NCBI RefSeq assembly: GCF_030466405.1
Contig: NZ_JAGGJF010000002.1
Coordinates: 480,366-544,365 of the forward strand
Source: Pseudidiomarina terrestris
GTDB taxonomy: Bacteria; Pseudomonadota; Gammaproteobacteria; Enterobacterales; Alteromonadaceae
DNA: 64,000 nt
Direction of reading: 5' to 3'
The position numbers and the translations under genes were made by a program. A model generated the notes under the pieces. It did not search any database and was not told the origin of the DNA. It saw only the letters and a program-made list of their open reading frames with translations. Positions 10,474 to 21,455 of the stretch are shown here, one piece after another (within the stretch, counting starts at the first letter, position 1; the number at the start of each line of letters is the position of its first letter).

Positions 10474-12870
10474 TTAATCGCGTGGTGGCCGTGGCGCAAG
10501 TACATCGCGCTGACCATTACTTGCTGCACTACTAACGACACCGCTAACTTCCATTTGTTCAACGATGCGCGCAGCGCGATTGTAACCAATACGGAATTTT
10601 CGCTGCACACTTGAGACCGACACCCGTTGGGTCTCAGTAACAAAGGCGACCGCTTCATCATAGAGGGGATCACTTTCACCGTCGTCATCGCCCGCGCTCT
10701 CGCCGGGTAACAAAGCATCGTCACTTTGATCGCCACTGAGGATCTCTTCCAGATAGTTGGGTTTGCCGCGACGCTTCCAGTCTGCCACCACCGCATGCAC
10801 TTCATGATCATCAATAAAGGCACCATGCACACGCGTCGGTACGCCGCTTCCCGGAGGCAGATAGAGCATATCACCCTGCCCTAATAACTGGTCGGCACCG
10901 GGTTGGTCCAATATGGTGCGCGAGTCAATTTTTGATTGCACCTGAAACGCGATTCGGGTCGGAATGTTTGCTTTAATCAGCCCCGTGATAACGTCAACCG
11001 ACGGGCGCTGAGTAGCCAGAATTAAGTGAATCCCAGCGGCCCGCGCTTTCTGCGCGATCCGGGCAATCAGCTCTTCAACTTTTTTGCCGACAATCATCAT
11101 CATGTCGGCAAACTCGTCAATCACCACCACGATGCTCGGCAGTGTTTCCAACACCGGTGGCATCTCGTCCATGGAATCGCCGGGCTTCCATAATGGATCG
11201 CGTAGCGGCTCACCCGCTGCGGCTGCATCTTCCACTTTGACGTTATAGCCTTTCAAATTACGTACGCCGAGTGCCGACATCAGTTTGTAACGGCGTTCCA
11301 TTTCGCCAACACACCACCGCAAAGCGTTGGCCGCGTCTTTCATGTCGGTTACCACTTCAGTCAACAGATGCGGGATCCCTTCATACACCGAAAGTTCCAG
11401 CATTTTAGGATCAATCATAATCAGCCGTACCTGCTCGGGGGTGCTTTTATAAAGCAGGCTTAAAATCATGACATTAACGCCCACAGATTTACCCGAGCCT
11501 GTCGTTCCTGCCACCAACAGGTGGGGCATTTTCGCCAAATCCACCACCACCGGCTGACCAGCAATCCCTTTACCAAGTACCATGGTTAAAGGCGACGGGT
11601 TCTGCTGGAAGGCGTCACAGCTAATCACATCGCTGAAAAATACGGTCTCACGGCTTTTATTCGGCAGCTCCAGCCCTACATAAGACTTTCCGGGGATGAC
11701 TTCGACCACGCGCACGGAGATGGCTGACAGCGAGCGGGCAATGTCTTTATCCAGGTTGGAGATTTTGGAGACCTTCACACCCGGCGCTAGATCGAGTTCG
11801 AAGCGGGTAATCACCGGGCCTGGCTGCACGTTAGCAACTTTCACCTCGACACCGAAGTCCTGCAGGACCGCCTCAACGGTCTGACTGATTTGCTCCAGTT
11901 CCTCTGGCGTTAAAGGATTGCCCGTCTTTGCTGGCTTATCCAGCAGGGCAATTGAAGGCAGCGGATCAATCGCGTCAGCGGCAGCTGAGTGTTCCTCGGC
12001 CTCATGTTCTTCTTCCACCTGCTGCCGTTCTTCGGCATTAATCTGCGCCGCTGGCTTTTCGTCGGAACGCGCGATTTTCATCGACTTCTTCTCGGCCGCG
12101 CCAAATAAGCCTAGATCTGGTTCATCATCGTCATCACTGGTTAAGGTAATATCCAGATCGAGTTCTGGTTCACGGCGCTCGAACAGCGCATCCGCCTCTT
12201 CTTCGTCAACGGTCGGGAGTGGTTTCACCTTACGGCGCTTTTTCTTACGCTCCCGGGGCTCTGAGTTTGACGAAGTACGAAACCGCTGAAGCAGCTCTTT
12301 GCTGCGCTCAACCAGCCATAACGTCCCGCGTATTGCCAGTTCACCGAGTTTGTCAGCCAGCCAAACCCAGGAAATGCCGGTCACCAGTGTCAAGCCGGTG
12401 CACAGAAAGGTCAGCAGCAGTAAGGTGGTGCCAATCAGATTAAAATAAGGCAATAACGAGCTACTAATCACGTCGCCGACAACGCCACCTGCGGAAAACG
12501 AATAAAGCTCTGAGAAATTCAGTGATGCCAGCGCGGCTGCCCCGACCAAGGTCAGAATCAAGCCAATTAAGCGTAGGCCAAGCGCCAGGTAATCGAGTTC
12601 TACCAGACGATGGGGTTGGCGGAACATCACATAACCCAGTCCAGCCAAACCAAAAGGGATCAGATAGGCAACAAAGCCAAAGGAAAACAATAACGCATCG
12701 GCGAACCAGGCACCAATGGCGCCGGCAGCATTCTCAATCGTGCCTTGATAGCCGGTTTGTGACCAACTGGGATCTGCCGGATTAAAGCTGACTAAGGCCA
12801 GAAAAAGAAATATCGCAAAGGCACCACATAAAATCAGGCCTACTTCGAGTACGCGTTGTGCACCGCTCAT
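10474..12870 (-). CDS. ftsK: DNA translocase FtsK
   Basis: Septum-located motor that pumps chromosome termini and activates XerCD at dif. The 798-aa protein has an N-terminal membrane domain with about four helices (residues 10-175), an acidic linker about 200-305, then the alpha/beta motor with Walker [14 protein letters not shown] near 454-466 and Walker [14 protein letters not shown], and a C-terminal winged-helix gamma domain ([23 protein letters not shown]) that reads KOPS. The linker is much shorter than in E. coli FtsK (1329 aa), which is common outside Enterobacteria. Its ATG overlaps the stop of a 15-codon leader ORF (12867-12914). Confidence 0.97.
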   Translation of the reverse strand: MSGAQRVLEVGLILCGAFAIFLFLALVSFNPADPSWSQTGYQGTIENAAGAIGAWFADALLFSFGFVAYLIPFGLAGLGYVMFRQPHRLVELDYLALGLRLIGLILTLVGAAALASLNFSELYSFSAGGVVGDVISSSLLPYFNLIGTTLLLLTFLCTGLTLVTGISWVWLADKLGELAIRGTLWLVERSKELLQRFRTSSNSEPRERKKKRRKVKPLPTVDEEEADALFERREPELDLDITLTSDDDDEPDLGLFGAAEKKSMKIARSDEKPAAQINAEERQQVEEEHEAEEHSAAADAIDPLPSIALLDKPAKTGNPLTPEELEQISQTVEAVLQDFGVEVKVANVQPGPVITRFELDLAPGVKVSKISNLDKDIARSLSAISVRVVEVIPGKSYVGLELPNKSRETVFFSDVISCDAFQQNPSPLTMVLGKGIAGQPVVVDLAKMPHLLVAGTTGSGKSVGVNVMILSLLYKSTPEQVRLIMIDPKMLELSVYEGIPHLLTEVVTDMKDAANALRWCVGEMERRYKLMSALGVRNLKGYNVKVEDAAAAGEPLRDPLWKPGDSMDEMPPVLETLPSIVVVIDEFADMMMIVGKKVEELIARIAQKARAAGIHLILATQRPSVDVITGLIKANIPTRIAFQVQSKIDSRTILDQPGADQLLGQGDMLYLPPGSGVPTRVHGAFIDDHEVHAVVADWKRRGKPNYLEEILSGDQSDDALLPGESAGDDDGESDPLYDEAVAFVTETQRVSVSSVQRKFRIGYNRAARIVEQMEVSGVVSSAASNGQRDVLAPRPPRD

Positions 12871-12914
12871 GATTGCGCCTGCGGTTGTTTGAGCACCACT
12901 GCCGTGTTCATCAT
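12867..12914 (-). CDS. Possible leader peptide upstream of ftsK (15 aa)
   Basis: A short frame reads ATG ATG AAC ACG and continues for 15 codons to a TGA that overlaps the ftsK ATG as ATGA. It has an AGGGA ribosome site about 6 nt before the first ATG, better placed than anything directly before ftsK itself. It may be a translated upstream ORF coupling ribosomes into ftsK. Conservation is unknown and the peptide resembles nothing I know. Confidence 0.35.
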   Translation of the reverse strand: MMNTAVVLKQPQAQS

Positions 12915-13017
12915 TGTTGTTCCCTGTTAGCGTTTATTCTTATCGAAGAACCGTCGTTCTTTATTAGCTAGTGTAGCTTGTCAGCGCAAGAGATTCAGCT
13001 GTTTTACGACCTCTTTG

Positions 13018-13509
13018 CTAACCTTTTATCAGAACTTTATTTTCGTTTTTCACTTCTTCCATCACCACATAGGTACGGGACTCGTTCACGCCCGGCATCA
13101 TCAGCAAGGTTTCACCCAGTAATTTTCGATAGGAAGGCATGTCCGGGACCCGGGCTTTAATCAGGAAATCAAAGTCCCCTGCGACCAAATGACACTCAAG
13201 AATTTCAGGTGTTTTCTGCACCGCATCACTGAATTCCGCAAACGAGTCTGACGAGGTGCGGGTTAGCGTGATTTCAACGAATACCATCAGGTTCGCGCCC
13301 AGCTTAGCTGGGTTGATGCGCGCATGGTAACCTTCAATCACACCCTCTTTTTCAAGCTTGCGAATACGCTCGCTACAAGCCGTGGGACTCAGGCCCACCC
13401 GGCGTGCTGTGGCAACGTTACTGAGGCGCCCTTCTTCCTGTAGTAGACGTAGTATTTTACGGTCAATTCTGTCAATAGTGATTTCGACGGGTTCTTCAGC
13501 TGAAAACAT
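13018..13509 (-). CDS. lrp: Leucine-responsive regulatory protein
   Basis: Global feast/famine regulator of the AsnC/Lrp family. The 163-aa protein matches E. coli Lrp (164 aa) almost throughout: N-terminal HTH (DRIDRKILRLLQEEGRLSN, then RVGLSPTACSERIRKLEKEG) and the RAM effector domain (ECHLVAGDFDFLIKARVPD, PGVNESRTYVVMEEVK). It is divergent from ald with a 144-bp AT-rich gap, so it is well placed to regulate both itself and alanine dehydrogenase. Confidence 0.96.
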   Translation of the reverse strand: MFSAEEPVEITIDRIDRKILRLLQEEGRLSNVATARRVGLSPTACSERIRKLEKEGVIEGYHARINPAKLGANLMVFVEITLTRTSSDSFAEFSDAVQKTPEILECHLVAGDFDFLIKARVPDMPSYRKLLGETLLMMPGVNESRTYVVMEEVKNENKVLIKG

Positions 13510-13653
13510 TATTTTTCACTATTCTTTATAGGTTTGACCATATTATAGACTGAAAACTATAGTAAAAAAAGTACGAAACAAACCACAAAGTTCGCCTATA
13601 ATTGCCGCCGTAAATCCTCATGTTTCATTGACAACTTAGATGGGAAGCAGTCC
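13510..13653. promoter_or_regulatory. Divergent lrp/ald promoter region
   Basis: AT-rich gap between the divergent genes. It has a perfect TATAAT at 13597-13602 about 50 bp upstream of ald on the plus strand, and another TATAAT on the minus strand (13542-13547) facing lrp. Neither has a convincing -35 box at 17 bp, which fits activator-dependent promoters. A role for Lrp here is inferred from gene arrangement. Confidence 0.45.
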
Positions 13654-14781
13654 ATGTTAATTGGTGTACCTAAAGAGATTAAAAACCACGAATACCGTAT
13701 TGGCCTCACGCCTGCAGCTGTGCGTGAATATGTAGCACACGGCCACGATGTGATGGTGGAAAATAACGGTGGTGCGGCAATTGGTTTTACCAACGAAGAT
13801 TACGAGCTGGCCGGCGCGACCATCGTTTCCGACCCAGCTGAAATCTTTGCCAAAGCCGATATGATCATTAAAGTCAAAGAGCCGCAGCCGAACGAATGTA
13901 TGCAACTGCGTGAAGGTCAAATCCTGTACACCTATTTGCACCTGGCACCAGATCCAACACAAACTGAGTTGTTGGCGAAATCTGGCGTGACTGCGATTGC
14001 CTATGAAACTGTAACTGACCGTAACGGCGGTCTGCCTCTGTTAGCCCCAATGAGCGAAGTTGCTGGCCGTATGTCGATTCAGGCTGGTGCGCACAACCTT
14101 GAAAAAGTAAACGGCGGTAGCGGCGTATTGCTCGGTGGCGTACCTGGTGTTGAGCCAGGTAAAGTTCTGGTCATCGGTGGTGGTGTGGTCGGTACTCAGG
14201 CAGCAAAAATGGCTGTAGGTATGGGCGCTGAAGTAACGATTCTGGATCGTTCACTCCCACGTTTGCGTCAGTTGGATGATATTTTTGCAGGTCGTGTGAA
14301 AACCATCTATTCCACTGTTGATGCCATTGATCACTTCTCACGTCAGGCTGACTTAGTGGTGGGTGCGGTGTTGATTCCAGGCGCTGCGGCACCTAAGTTG
14401 TTAACCCGTGACCACCTGAAAAACATGAAACCGGGCTCGGTTGTTGTTGATGTCGCGATTGACCAGGGTGGCTGTTTTGAAACCTCGAAAGCAACCACGC
14501 ATCAGGAACCCACGTACATCGTAGATGACATCGTGCATTACTGCGTTGCGAACATGCCAGGTGGTGTGGCCCGTACTTCAACCATCGCCTTAAATAACGC
14601 AACCTTACCATTTGGTCTGGCGCTGGCGAACCACGGTTTAGCAGCGATGGAAAGCAACGAGCACCTGCGCGACGGCTTGAACATGCACAAAGGTAAAATC
14701 ACCTACAAGGCTGTGCATGACGATTTAGGCGAGAAGCTTGGTCTGGAGTATCAGGACCCGTCTGACGCTATTCGCGGCTAA
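13654..14781 (+). CDS. ald: Alanine dehydrogenase
   Basis: Interconverts L-alanine and pyruvate plus ammonia with NAD. The 375-aa protein has the family N-terminus ([20 protein letters not shown]), catalytic K75 in IIKVKEPQP and H96 in TYLHLAPD, and the Rossmann fingerprint [20 protein letters not shown] near residue 173. The later segment [16 protein letters not shown] carries the catalytic Asp. It is divergent from lrp and probably Lrp-controlled. A hairpin at 14812-14836 follows it. Confidence 0.97.
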   Translation: MLIGVPKEIKNHEYRIGLTPAAVREYVAHGHDVMVENNGGAAIGFTNEDYELAGATIVSDPAEIFAKADMIIKVKEPQPNECMQLREGQILYTYLHLAPDPTQTELLAKSGVTAIAYETVTDRNGGLPLLAPMSEVAGRMSIQAGAHNLEKVNGGSGVLLGGVPGVEPGKVLVIGGGVVGTQAAKMAVGMGAEVTILDRSLPRLRQLDDIFAGRVKTIYSTVDAIDHFSRQADLVVGAVLIPGAAAPKLLTRDHLKNMKPGSVVVDVAIDQGGCFETSKATTHQEPTYIVDDIVHYCVANMPGGVARTSTIALNNATLPFGLALANHGLAAMESNEHLRDGLNMHKGKITYKAVHDDLGEKLGLEYQDPSDAIRG

Positions 14782-14811
14782 TTCCCCCTGCCAGTAAATA
14801 GTTACACCTGT

Positions 14812-14836
14812 AGACCCGCACAATGTTTGCGGGTCT
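14812..14836 (+). terminator. Likely terminator of ald
   Basis: A 9-bp perfect stem, AGACCCGCA with TGCGGGTCT around a 7-nt loop, about 30 bp after the ald stop. The following CTTGTTTG is only moderately T-rich, so termination may be partial. Confidence 0.6.
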
Positions 14837-14911
14837 CTTGTTTGCGGCTGTTGTAATCCATACAATCGACCCCTATGTATGTAAGCATGTCGCGAATAAA
14901 TTAAATAATAA

Positions 14912-15886
<975 letters not shown>

Positions 15887-15900
15887 GAACTATCAGGCCG

Positions 15901-16626
15901 ATGTTCCGCTTAGCGGAAAATGAGTTTAGCTTTCCTCGTCCGGAACTCGCTTTGCGTGAGCCAAACGGACTGCTGGCGATCGGTGGTGATCTACACCCCG
16001 ATCGCCTGCTCAATGCTTACCGGCAAGGCATTTTCCCCTGGTTTGCGGACGATACTCCCCCCTTATGGTGGAGCCCTGATCCGCGTGCCGTATTTACCCC
16101 CGAGTCATTGCACCAGAGCCGCTCGATGAAGCGCTTCCGGCAACGTACCGGTTTTCATGTCAGCCTGAACCAGGACTTTGCACAGGTGATACAGGCCTGT
16201 GCTGCAAACCATGAGGCAGGTCCTGATGGCACCTGGATCACAGCTGAGCTGCAGCAGGCGTTTATTCGTTTGCATGAACTTGGCCATGCTCATTCCGTAG
16301 AGGTTTGGGCGGACGATGTTTTAGTCGGTGGCATGTACGGTATTGCCGTTGGCGATGTCTTTTGCGGAGAAAGTATGTTCCACGAGCGGAGCAATGCGTC
16401 AAAGCTAGCGCTGCTGGTATTCGCCGAACACTTTTTTGCGGCAGGCGGGCAACTGCTCGATGCGCAGGTCTCGAACCCTCATCTGAGCAGGTTAGGAATG
16501 CACGAATTACCGCGCCAACATTTCTTGCACCGACTGCGTGAAAGTCAGCAAGGAAAAGCTAAATTGACGCCCGGGTTTTGGTATTCCCGGGAGTTGCCAC
16601 ATAAATCAAGTGGTAATTGTTGCTGA
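15901..16626 (+). CDS. aat: Leucyl/phenylalanyl-tRNA-protein transferase
   Basis: Adds Leu or Phe to proteins with N-terminal Arg or Lys, creating N-degrons for ClpAPS. The 241-aa protein has the family signatures NGLLAIGGDLHPDRLLNAY, GIFPWF, PPLWWSPDPRAVF near residues 50-70 and the GNAT-like core GGMYGIAVGDVFCGESMF. The N-degron reader clpS and its partner clpA lie just 0.3-3.7 kb downstream, separated only by infA, so the whole N-degron pathway is clustered here. Confidence 0.96.
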   Translation: MFRLAENEFSFPRPELALREPNGLLAIGGDLHPDRLLNAYRQGIFPWFADDTPPLWWSPDPRAVFTPESLHQSRSMKRFRQRTGFHVSLNQDFAQVIQACAANHEAGPDGTWITAELQQAFIRLHELGHAHSVEVWADDVLVGGMYGIAVGDVFCGESMFHERSNASKLALLVFAEHFFAAGGQLLDAQVSNPHLSRLGMHELPRQHFLHRLRESQQGKAKLTPGFWYSRELPHKSSGNCC

Positions 16627-16692
16627 AAACAGCTAAAATTCTGACCACTTTTTCTAGAGCATATGTTTTTAACTGAGATTTCGAGGATTTGA

Positions 16693-16911
<219 letters not shown>

Positions 16912-16923
16912 ACGCAGCTGCCG

Positions 16924-19197
16924 CTAGCCCGTGGTTGAACCACGGGCTTCACGCTCACTCACCGCTAACTGCAAGCCGTCTTTACCGACGCTAACACGAA
17001 CATTACCACCATTCGTGAGCTTGCCGAACAGGATCTCATTCGCCAGTGGCTTTTTCAGGTGTTCCTGAATCACTCGCGTCATGGGTCGTGCGCCCATAGC
17101 TTTGTCGTAACCCTTCTCTGCTAACCAGGCATAAGCCTCATCATTCAGTTCAAGACTGACCTGCTTGCGATCCAGCTGTGCCTGCAGTTCGGTGACAAAC
17201 TTATCCACCACCTGGGCGATCACTTCCGGACTTAGATGGTTAAACCAAACGATACCGTCGAGACGGTTACGGAACTCCGGACTAAAGGTCCGGTTAATTT
17301 CGAGCATCGCGTCCGGAGCATGATCCTGCTGTTTAAAGCCGATCGACTGGCGTACGGTTTCCTGCACTCCGGCATTGGTGGTCATCACCAGGATAACGTT
17401 ACGGAAATCAGCTTTGCGTCCGTTGTTATCGGTTAAAGTGCCGTGATCCATCACTTGCAGCAAGATGTTATAAATATCGCTGTGAGCTTTCTCTATCTCA
17501 TCCAGTAAGACCACTGAATGCGGATGCTTGATGACCGCTTCAGTTAACAGACCGCCCTGCTCGTAGCCTACATAACCCGGTGGCGCACCAATCAAACGGC
17601 TCACCGCATGGCGCTCCATGTATTCGGACATATCGAAACGTTGGAACTCAATACCAAGAGCATTTGCCAGTTGTTGCGTGATCTCTGTTTTACCTACCCC
17701 GGTGGGGCCGGCAAACAGGAAAGAACCGATTGGCTTGTGCTCTTCGCCCAGCCCGGAACGCGATAAGCGAATCGCGGCGGTTAACTGATCGATGGCTTGG
17801 TCCTGACCAAAGACCACCAGTTTCAGGTTGCGATCCAGTTGCTTCAGCACCTGCTGATCCGAGCGCGAAACACTTTGCTCCGGAATGCGCGCGATTTTTG
17901 CAATGATTTGCTCAATATCGCCAACACCCACAGTCTTCTTGCGGCGTGATGGTGCCAACAAGCGCTGGCTTGCGCCTGCTTCGTCAATAACATCTATCGC
18001 TTTGTCTGGCAGATGACGTTCGTTGATATAGCGGGCCGACAGCTCTGCCGCGGCGCGGATTGCGTTTTGGGTGTAACGAATGCCGTGGTGGCCTTCGTAA
18101 CGTTCTTTCAATCCCATTAATATTTTGGTGGTGTCATCCACTGAAGGCTCAGTGACATCGATCTTCTGGAAACGCCGCACCAACGCACGATCTTTCTCGA
18201 AAATATTCTTAAACTCACTGTAGGTTGTGGAGCCAATGCACTTCAGTTCGCCACTGCTTAACAATGGTTTCAGCAGGTTTGACGCATCCAGCACCCCGCC
18301 ACTGGCTGCGCCCGCACCGACGATGGTATGGATTTCATCGATAAATAAAATGGCGTTGTCGTGTGCCTGCACTTCTTTGAGCAAAGCTTTGAAACGCTTT
18401 TCAAAGTCACCACGGTATTTGGTGCCGGCCAGCAAGCCGCCCATATCCAACGAGTACAGAGTGGCGTCGTTCATAATTTCAGGCACTTCGCCCTGCACAA
18501 TACGATAGGCCAGACCTTCGGCGATGGCGGTTTTACCGACACCAGCCTCGCCCACCAGCAAGGGGTTGTTTTTACGACGGCGGCACAACACCTGCACACA
18601 ACGTTCCAGCTCACCGTCACGCCCAATCAGGGGATCAATAAGACCGAGCCGTGCCCGAGCATTCAAATTGGTACAGAAGCGCTTCAGATAGCTCTGCTGT
18701 TCGTCTGCGGCGGCATCCTGCTGTTCATTGTCCTCGCCTTCTGGACGAATAACAGGATCATCGACCTGAGACAATCCGTGAGACAGGAAATGCACCACAT
18801 CGAGGCGGGTAATATCGTGTTTGTTCAGCAAAAATACCGCGTGCGATTCCTGCTCACTAAAAATCGCCACCAGCACATTAGCACCGGTCACCTCACTGTT
18901 GCCGGAAGACTGCACATGGAAAACCGCACGTTGCAACACACGCTGGAAGCCCAGTGTCGGTTGCGTATCGCTCTCCGACGTTTCCGTATCAAAGGTCGGG
19001 GTACTGCGATCAATGTAAGATAAAAGCTCTTGTTTTAGCTTGGTAAACTCTAAGCCACAGGCACGCAAAGCCTTGGAAGCCTCAGGATTATCTAAAAGCG
19101 CCAACAACAGATGTTCAACCGTCATCAACTCATGACGACGATCCCGGGCGATGCGAAACGCATCGTTTAAGCTTATTTCTAAGGCTTTATTTAGCAT
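16924..19197 (-). CDS. clpA: ATP-dependent Clp protease ATPase subunit ClpA
   Basis: Hexameric unfoldase that feeds substrates to ClpP. The 757-aa protein (E. coli 758) has the N-terminal ClpN repeats (residues 1-150), an acidic Gln-rich hinge, AAA-1 with Walker [14 protein letters not shown] near 215, and AAA-2 with Walker [14 protein letters not shown] near 498. It also has the GYVG pore loop ([11 protein letters not shown]) and the IGF-type loop that docks ClpP ([10 protein letters not shown]). It follows clpS by 43 bp as a clpS-clpA operon. Its last codons form a 10-bp palindrome (16926-16948). Confidence 0.98.
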   Translation of the reverse strand: MLNKALEISLNDAFRIARDRRHELMTVEHLLLALLDNPEASKALRACGLEFTKLKQELLSYIDRSTPTFDTETSESDTQPTLGFQRVLQRAVFHVQSSGNSEVTGANVLVAIFSEQESHAVFLLNKHDITRLDVVHFLSHGLSQVDDPVIRPEGEDNEQQDAAADEQQSYLKRFCTNLNARARLGLIDPLIGRDGELERCVQVLCRRRKNNPLLVGEAGVGKTAIAEGLAYRIVQGEVPEIMNDATLYSLDMGGLLAGTKYRGDFEKRFKALLKEVQAHDNAILFIDEIHTIVGAGAASGGVLDASNLLKPLLSSGELKCIGSTTYSEFKNIFEKDRALVRRFQKIDVTEPSVDDTTKILMGLKERYEGHHGIRYTQNAIRAAAELSARYINERHLPDKAIDVIDEAGASQRLLAPSRRKKTVGVGDIEQIIAKIARIPEQSVSRSDQQVLKQLDRNLKLVVFGQDQAIDQLTAAIRLSRSGLGEEHKPIGSFLFAGPTGVGKTEITQQLANALGIEFQRFDMSEYMERHAVSRLIGAPPGYVGYEQGGLLTEAVIKHPHSVVLLDEIEKAHSDIYNILLQVMDHGTLTDNNGRKADFRNVILVMTTNAGVQETVRQSIGFKQQDHAPDAMLEINRTFSPEFRNRLDGIVWFNHLSPEVIAQVVDKFVTELQAQLDRKQVSLELNDEAYAWLAEKGYDKAMGARPMTRVIQEHLKKPLANEILFGKLTNGGNVRVSVGKDGLQLAVSEREARGSTTG
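16926..16948. repeat. Palindrome in the last codons of clpA
   Basis: AGCCCGTGGT, a 3-nt loop, then ACCACGGGCT forms a perfect 10-bp stem inside the final clpA codons, 15 bp after the infA stop. It could act as a transcription barrier for convergent infA and clpA, although no T run follows on either strand. Confidence 0.5.
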
Positions 19198-19240
19198 CTA
19201 AGCACTCCTCAACTACGCCAGACGACTACGCTTCAGGCCC

Positions 19241-19561
19241 TTAGGCTTTTTCCATGGTGCACAGCAACGGATGCTCATGCTCACGGGCGTACTGGTTCAC
19301 TTGCACTACTTTGGTCTCTGCGATTTCTGCAGAATAGACCCCGCATACCGCTTGGCCTTTATAATGGATGGTCAACATGGTGTCCGTAGCACGCTCCTGA
19401 TCCATCCGAAAAAATTTGATGAGCACCTCAATCACAAAATCCATCGGGGTGTAATCATCGTTATTGAGGACGACCTTGTACATGGGCGGTGGCTGCAGCT
19501 TTTGTTTTTCGCTTTCGCGATGATGCACTGTGCCTTGCTGATGTTGGTCCATACTGCTCAT
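19241..19561 (-). CDS. clpS: Clp protease adaptor ClpS
   Basis: N-degron recognin that delivers Leu/Phe/Tyr/Trp-tailed proteins to ClpA. The 106-aa product has the characteristic [21 protein letters not shown], containing the substrate pocket, then [20 protein letters not shown] and [13 protein letters not shown]. The unstructured N-terminal tail is rich in Gln and His, as usual. First gene of a clpS-clpA operon, divergent from cspD. Confidence 0.97.
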   Translation of the reverse strand: MSSMDQHQQGTVHHRESEKQKLQPPPMYKVVLNNDDYTPMDFVIEVLIKFFRMDQERATDTMLTIHYKGQAVCGVYSAEIAETKVVQVNQYAREHEHPLLCTMEKA

Positions 19562-19658
19562 AACGTCTCTTACCTATATATAGCCATAAAACCTGGATTT
19601 CGCTCACCCATAACTGAAATTAACAGTTTGGTCGTACATTAAATAATCAAATTGGGGC

Positions 19659-19686
19659 TTGACTCTGCACAGAACTCACCTAGAGT
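19659..19686 (+). promoter_or_regulatory. Predicted promoter of cspD
   Basis: TTGACT (19659-19664) and TAGAGT (19681-19686) with a 16-bp spacer, facing cspD. It predicts a leader of about 95 nt, a length typical of cold-shock-family mRNAs. Inferred from sequence only. Confidence 0.4.
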
Positions 19687-19787
19687 AAAACATGGCGTTA
19701 ACAATTGACTTTTTCAATGGGGTCTCTGGGTTAATGACCATTCTAACAATAACTAAATAGTAAATGCAGAATAAAGGAAGTAGAAGT

Positions 19788-19997
19788 ATGGCAACCGGTA
19801 AAGTGAAATGGTTCAATAATTCGAAAGGTTTTGGATTTATTGAAGCCGAAGACCGTGAAGGAGATATCTTCGCGCATTACTCAACGATTGAAATGGAAGG
19901 TTATCGTACCTTAAAAGCAGGACAAGACGTCGAGTTCCAACTTGAAGAAGGCCCTAAAGGTCTTCACGCCACGAACATCACGCCAGTGCAAAAATAA
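19788..19997 (+). CDS. cspD: Cold-shock-domain protein CspD
   Basis: Single cold-shock domain of 69 aa with both nucleic-acid-binding motifs, KGFGFIEA (RNP1) and DIFAHYSTI (RNP2). CspD inhibits replication and is induced in stationary phase in E. coli; the E. coli gene also lies divergent from clpS-clpA, as here. The start MATGKVKWFNNSKGF follows an AAAGGAAG ribosome site; an upstream in-frame ATG at 19764 is less likely. A strong terminator follows at 20020-20047. Confidence 0.94.
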   Translation: MATGKVKWFNNSKGFGFIEAEDREGDIFAHYSTIEMEGYRTLKAGQDVEFQLEEGPKGLHATNITPVQK

Positions 19998-20019
19998 TAT
20001 CTTGCAACTGCTCGTTGCA

Positions 20020-20047
20020 AAAACGCCAGCAATCGCTGGCGTTTTTT
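20020..20047 (+). terminator. Rho-independent terminator after cspD
   Basis: AACGCCAGC and GCTGGCGTT form a stem with a short AATC loop, followed by six T. It is 22 bp past the cspD stop and precedes the convergent yejK end; the A run on its left could let it work in both directions. Confidence 0.9.
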
Positions 20048-20082
20048 ATGTCTGGCTCGATACCTTTGCTGTCAGGCTTTGC

Positions 20083-21126
20083 TTAACTGTCGATACCAAA
20101 GTAGCGCCGCAGCTGATCACGCAGGTTCGGGGGCGTACCATGAATGGTGAGCTTGTCCGTATGCGGATCGTATTCGACACGTTCGCTTAAAAGCTCCTGA
20201 TCAAAGGCCACACTCAAGCCGCCGCCCTGTCCCTGAAATTTCACTAACTTGCGTAAAGTGGTGCGATCAGTAGGAAATTCATCCACCAACGCGCGTTCCT
20301 GCTGGCTTTGGTTGAAGTCAGCGAAACTACGTTCGCGCGGCATGGCCTCATGCAACTGCTCTGACAGATCTTTTACTTTTACCGGCTCGCCTTGCTGCCA
20401 CTGGTTGTCACAGATCTCGTACACGGATTTGCGCAGTTGTCTTGCTTCATCCGCCTGTAGTTGTTCTTCCTGGGCGTAACGCGATACGGTTTCAATGAGT
20501 TGCTGCGATTGTTTCTTTGGGTTCAAGCCCTCAGCACAGCCTAAAAAGTCCAGGAAGAAATCAGAAACTTTACGCCCTGCACGACCTTTGATAAACGAGA
20601 TATAAGTCGTCGAGTCCGGCTCCTCCTGCCATTCCCGTAAATTAATCGAAGCGGCCAGCTGCACCTTGCTTATTGCGAGCTGCGATGAGCGATCCACACT
20701 TAGATCAGGAGCGATGGTGACACCGTCCTGGCTGGGCAGAAACGCCACGACCAGAAAGTCCTGCCCGCGTTCTGCATAGGTCGCAATCAACAAAAATCCA
20801 GGCTCAAGAATGCCGTAATGCTGCAGCTGCTGATGCAGGAGTTTTGCCGCCTGCTGAGAGAATTCAACAAATTCTAATTCGTGCTTGCGCCATTGCGCCA
20901 ACAACTCTGGGAAATCGCTCTTAAGAGTGGTTTCCTGCTCATCATCAGCGTTCAGAAATCGTGCGTAGCCCTTACTGGGTTTGGCCTGATAAACCTCGGT
21001 GAGTTCGTCCAGAAGCAGGCTGACCTCGTCATTGATAGCCAATGTCGATGGCGCGACCCGTAAGCCAATCTGGCCGTCATTGGTGTAAAACTGGTGAATA
21101 ATACTGTGTTGAACATCTGCTTGCAT
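20083..21126 (-). CDS. yejK: Nucleoid-associated protein YejK/NdpA
   Basis: Conserved nucleoid-associated protein (NdpA family) of 347 aa, close to E. coli YejK (335 aa). Landmarks are the start MQADVQHSIIHQF, SQQAAKLLHQQLQ in the first half, YISFIKGRAGRKVSDFFLDFLG in the middle and the C-terminal KFQGQGGGLSVAFDQELL. It binds DNA in E. coli; its exact role is unclear. An upstream in-frame ATG at 21174 would run into the yejK-yejL intergenic region and is less likely. It is divergent from yejL, the same arrangement as in E. coli. Confidence 0.92.
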   Translation of the reverse strand: MQADVQHSIIHQFYTNDGQIGLRVAPSTLAINDEVSLLLDELTEVYQAKPSKGYARFLNADDEQETTLKSDFPELLAQWRKHELEFVEFSQQAAKLLHQQLQHYGILEPGFLLIATYAERGQDFLVVAFLPSQDGVTIAPDLSVDRSSQLAISKVQLAASINLREWQEEPDSTTYISFIKGRAGRKVSDFFLDFLGCAEGLNPKKQSQQLIETVSRYAQEEQLQADEARQLRKSVYEICDNQWQQGEPVKVKDLSEQLHEAMPRERSFADFNQSQQERALVDEFPTDRTTLRKLVKFQGQGGGLSVAFDQELLSERVEYDPHTDKLTIHGTPPNLRDQLRRYFGIDS

Positions 21127-21198
21127 GGCTCTACTACTGTCCTTCTGCAATCCCTGTGATAAGATTGCCGGCATTCTAACATGAGAGGAAAATTTTCG

Positions 21199-21420
21199 AT
21201 GCCAATCGTTTCAAAATATGCCGTCGAACAACAAGAGAAACTTCTTAATGACGTTCTTGAAACTTTGCAAGCGGAAGAAACACCGGTCGATCTGGCGCTG
21301 ATGACGCTCGGCAACGCCGTCACTCATATCATTGCCGAACACTATTCGCCGCAGCAAGCACAGCAAGTCGCTGAACAATTTGGTAAAGTGCTGCTACAAT
21401 CCTTAGGAAAAACAGCATAA
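21199..21420 (+). CDS. yejL: YejL family protein (DUF1414)
   Basis: A 73-aa helical protein matching YejL of E. coli (75 aa) in length, context and pattern: PIVSKYAVEQQEKLLNDVL, then PVDLALMTLGNAVTHII. The function is unknown. I start at MPIVSKYA because it aligns with E. coli MPQISRYS; an upstream ATG at 21181 gives six extra residues. It is cotranscribed with yejM 35 bp later. Confidence 0.9.
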   Translation: MPIVSKYAVEQQEKLLNDVLETLQAEETPVDLALMTLGNAVTHIIAEHYSPQQAQQVAEQFGKVLLQSLGKTA

Positions 21421-21455
21421 GCTAGCGAATTCTTGGGCAAACACGCAGGGCAACT

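Noticed and set aside
12943..12961. Terminator between ftsK and lrp
   Set aside because: The AAGAAC/GTTCTT stem is short and has no T run on the transcribed strand.
18361..19023. 220-codon frame on the plus strand inside clpA
   Set aside because: It is antisense to a strongly conserved gene and its sequence is not protein-like; a shadow of clpA codons.
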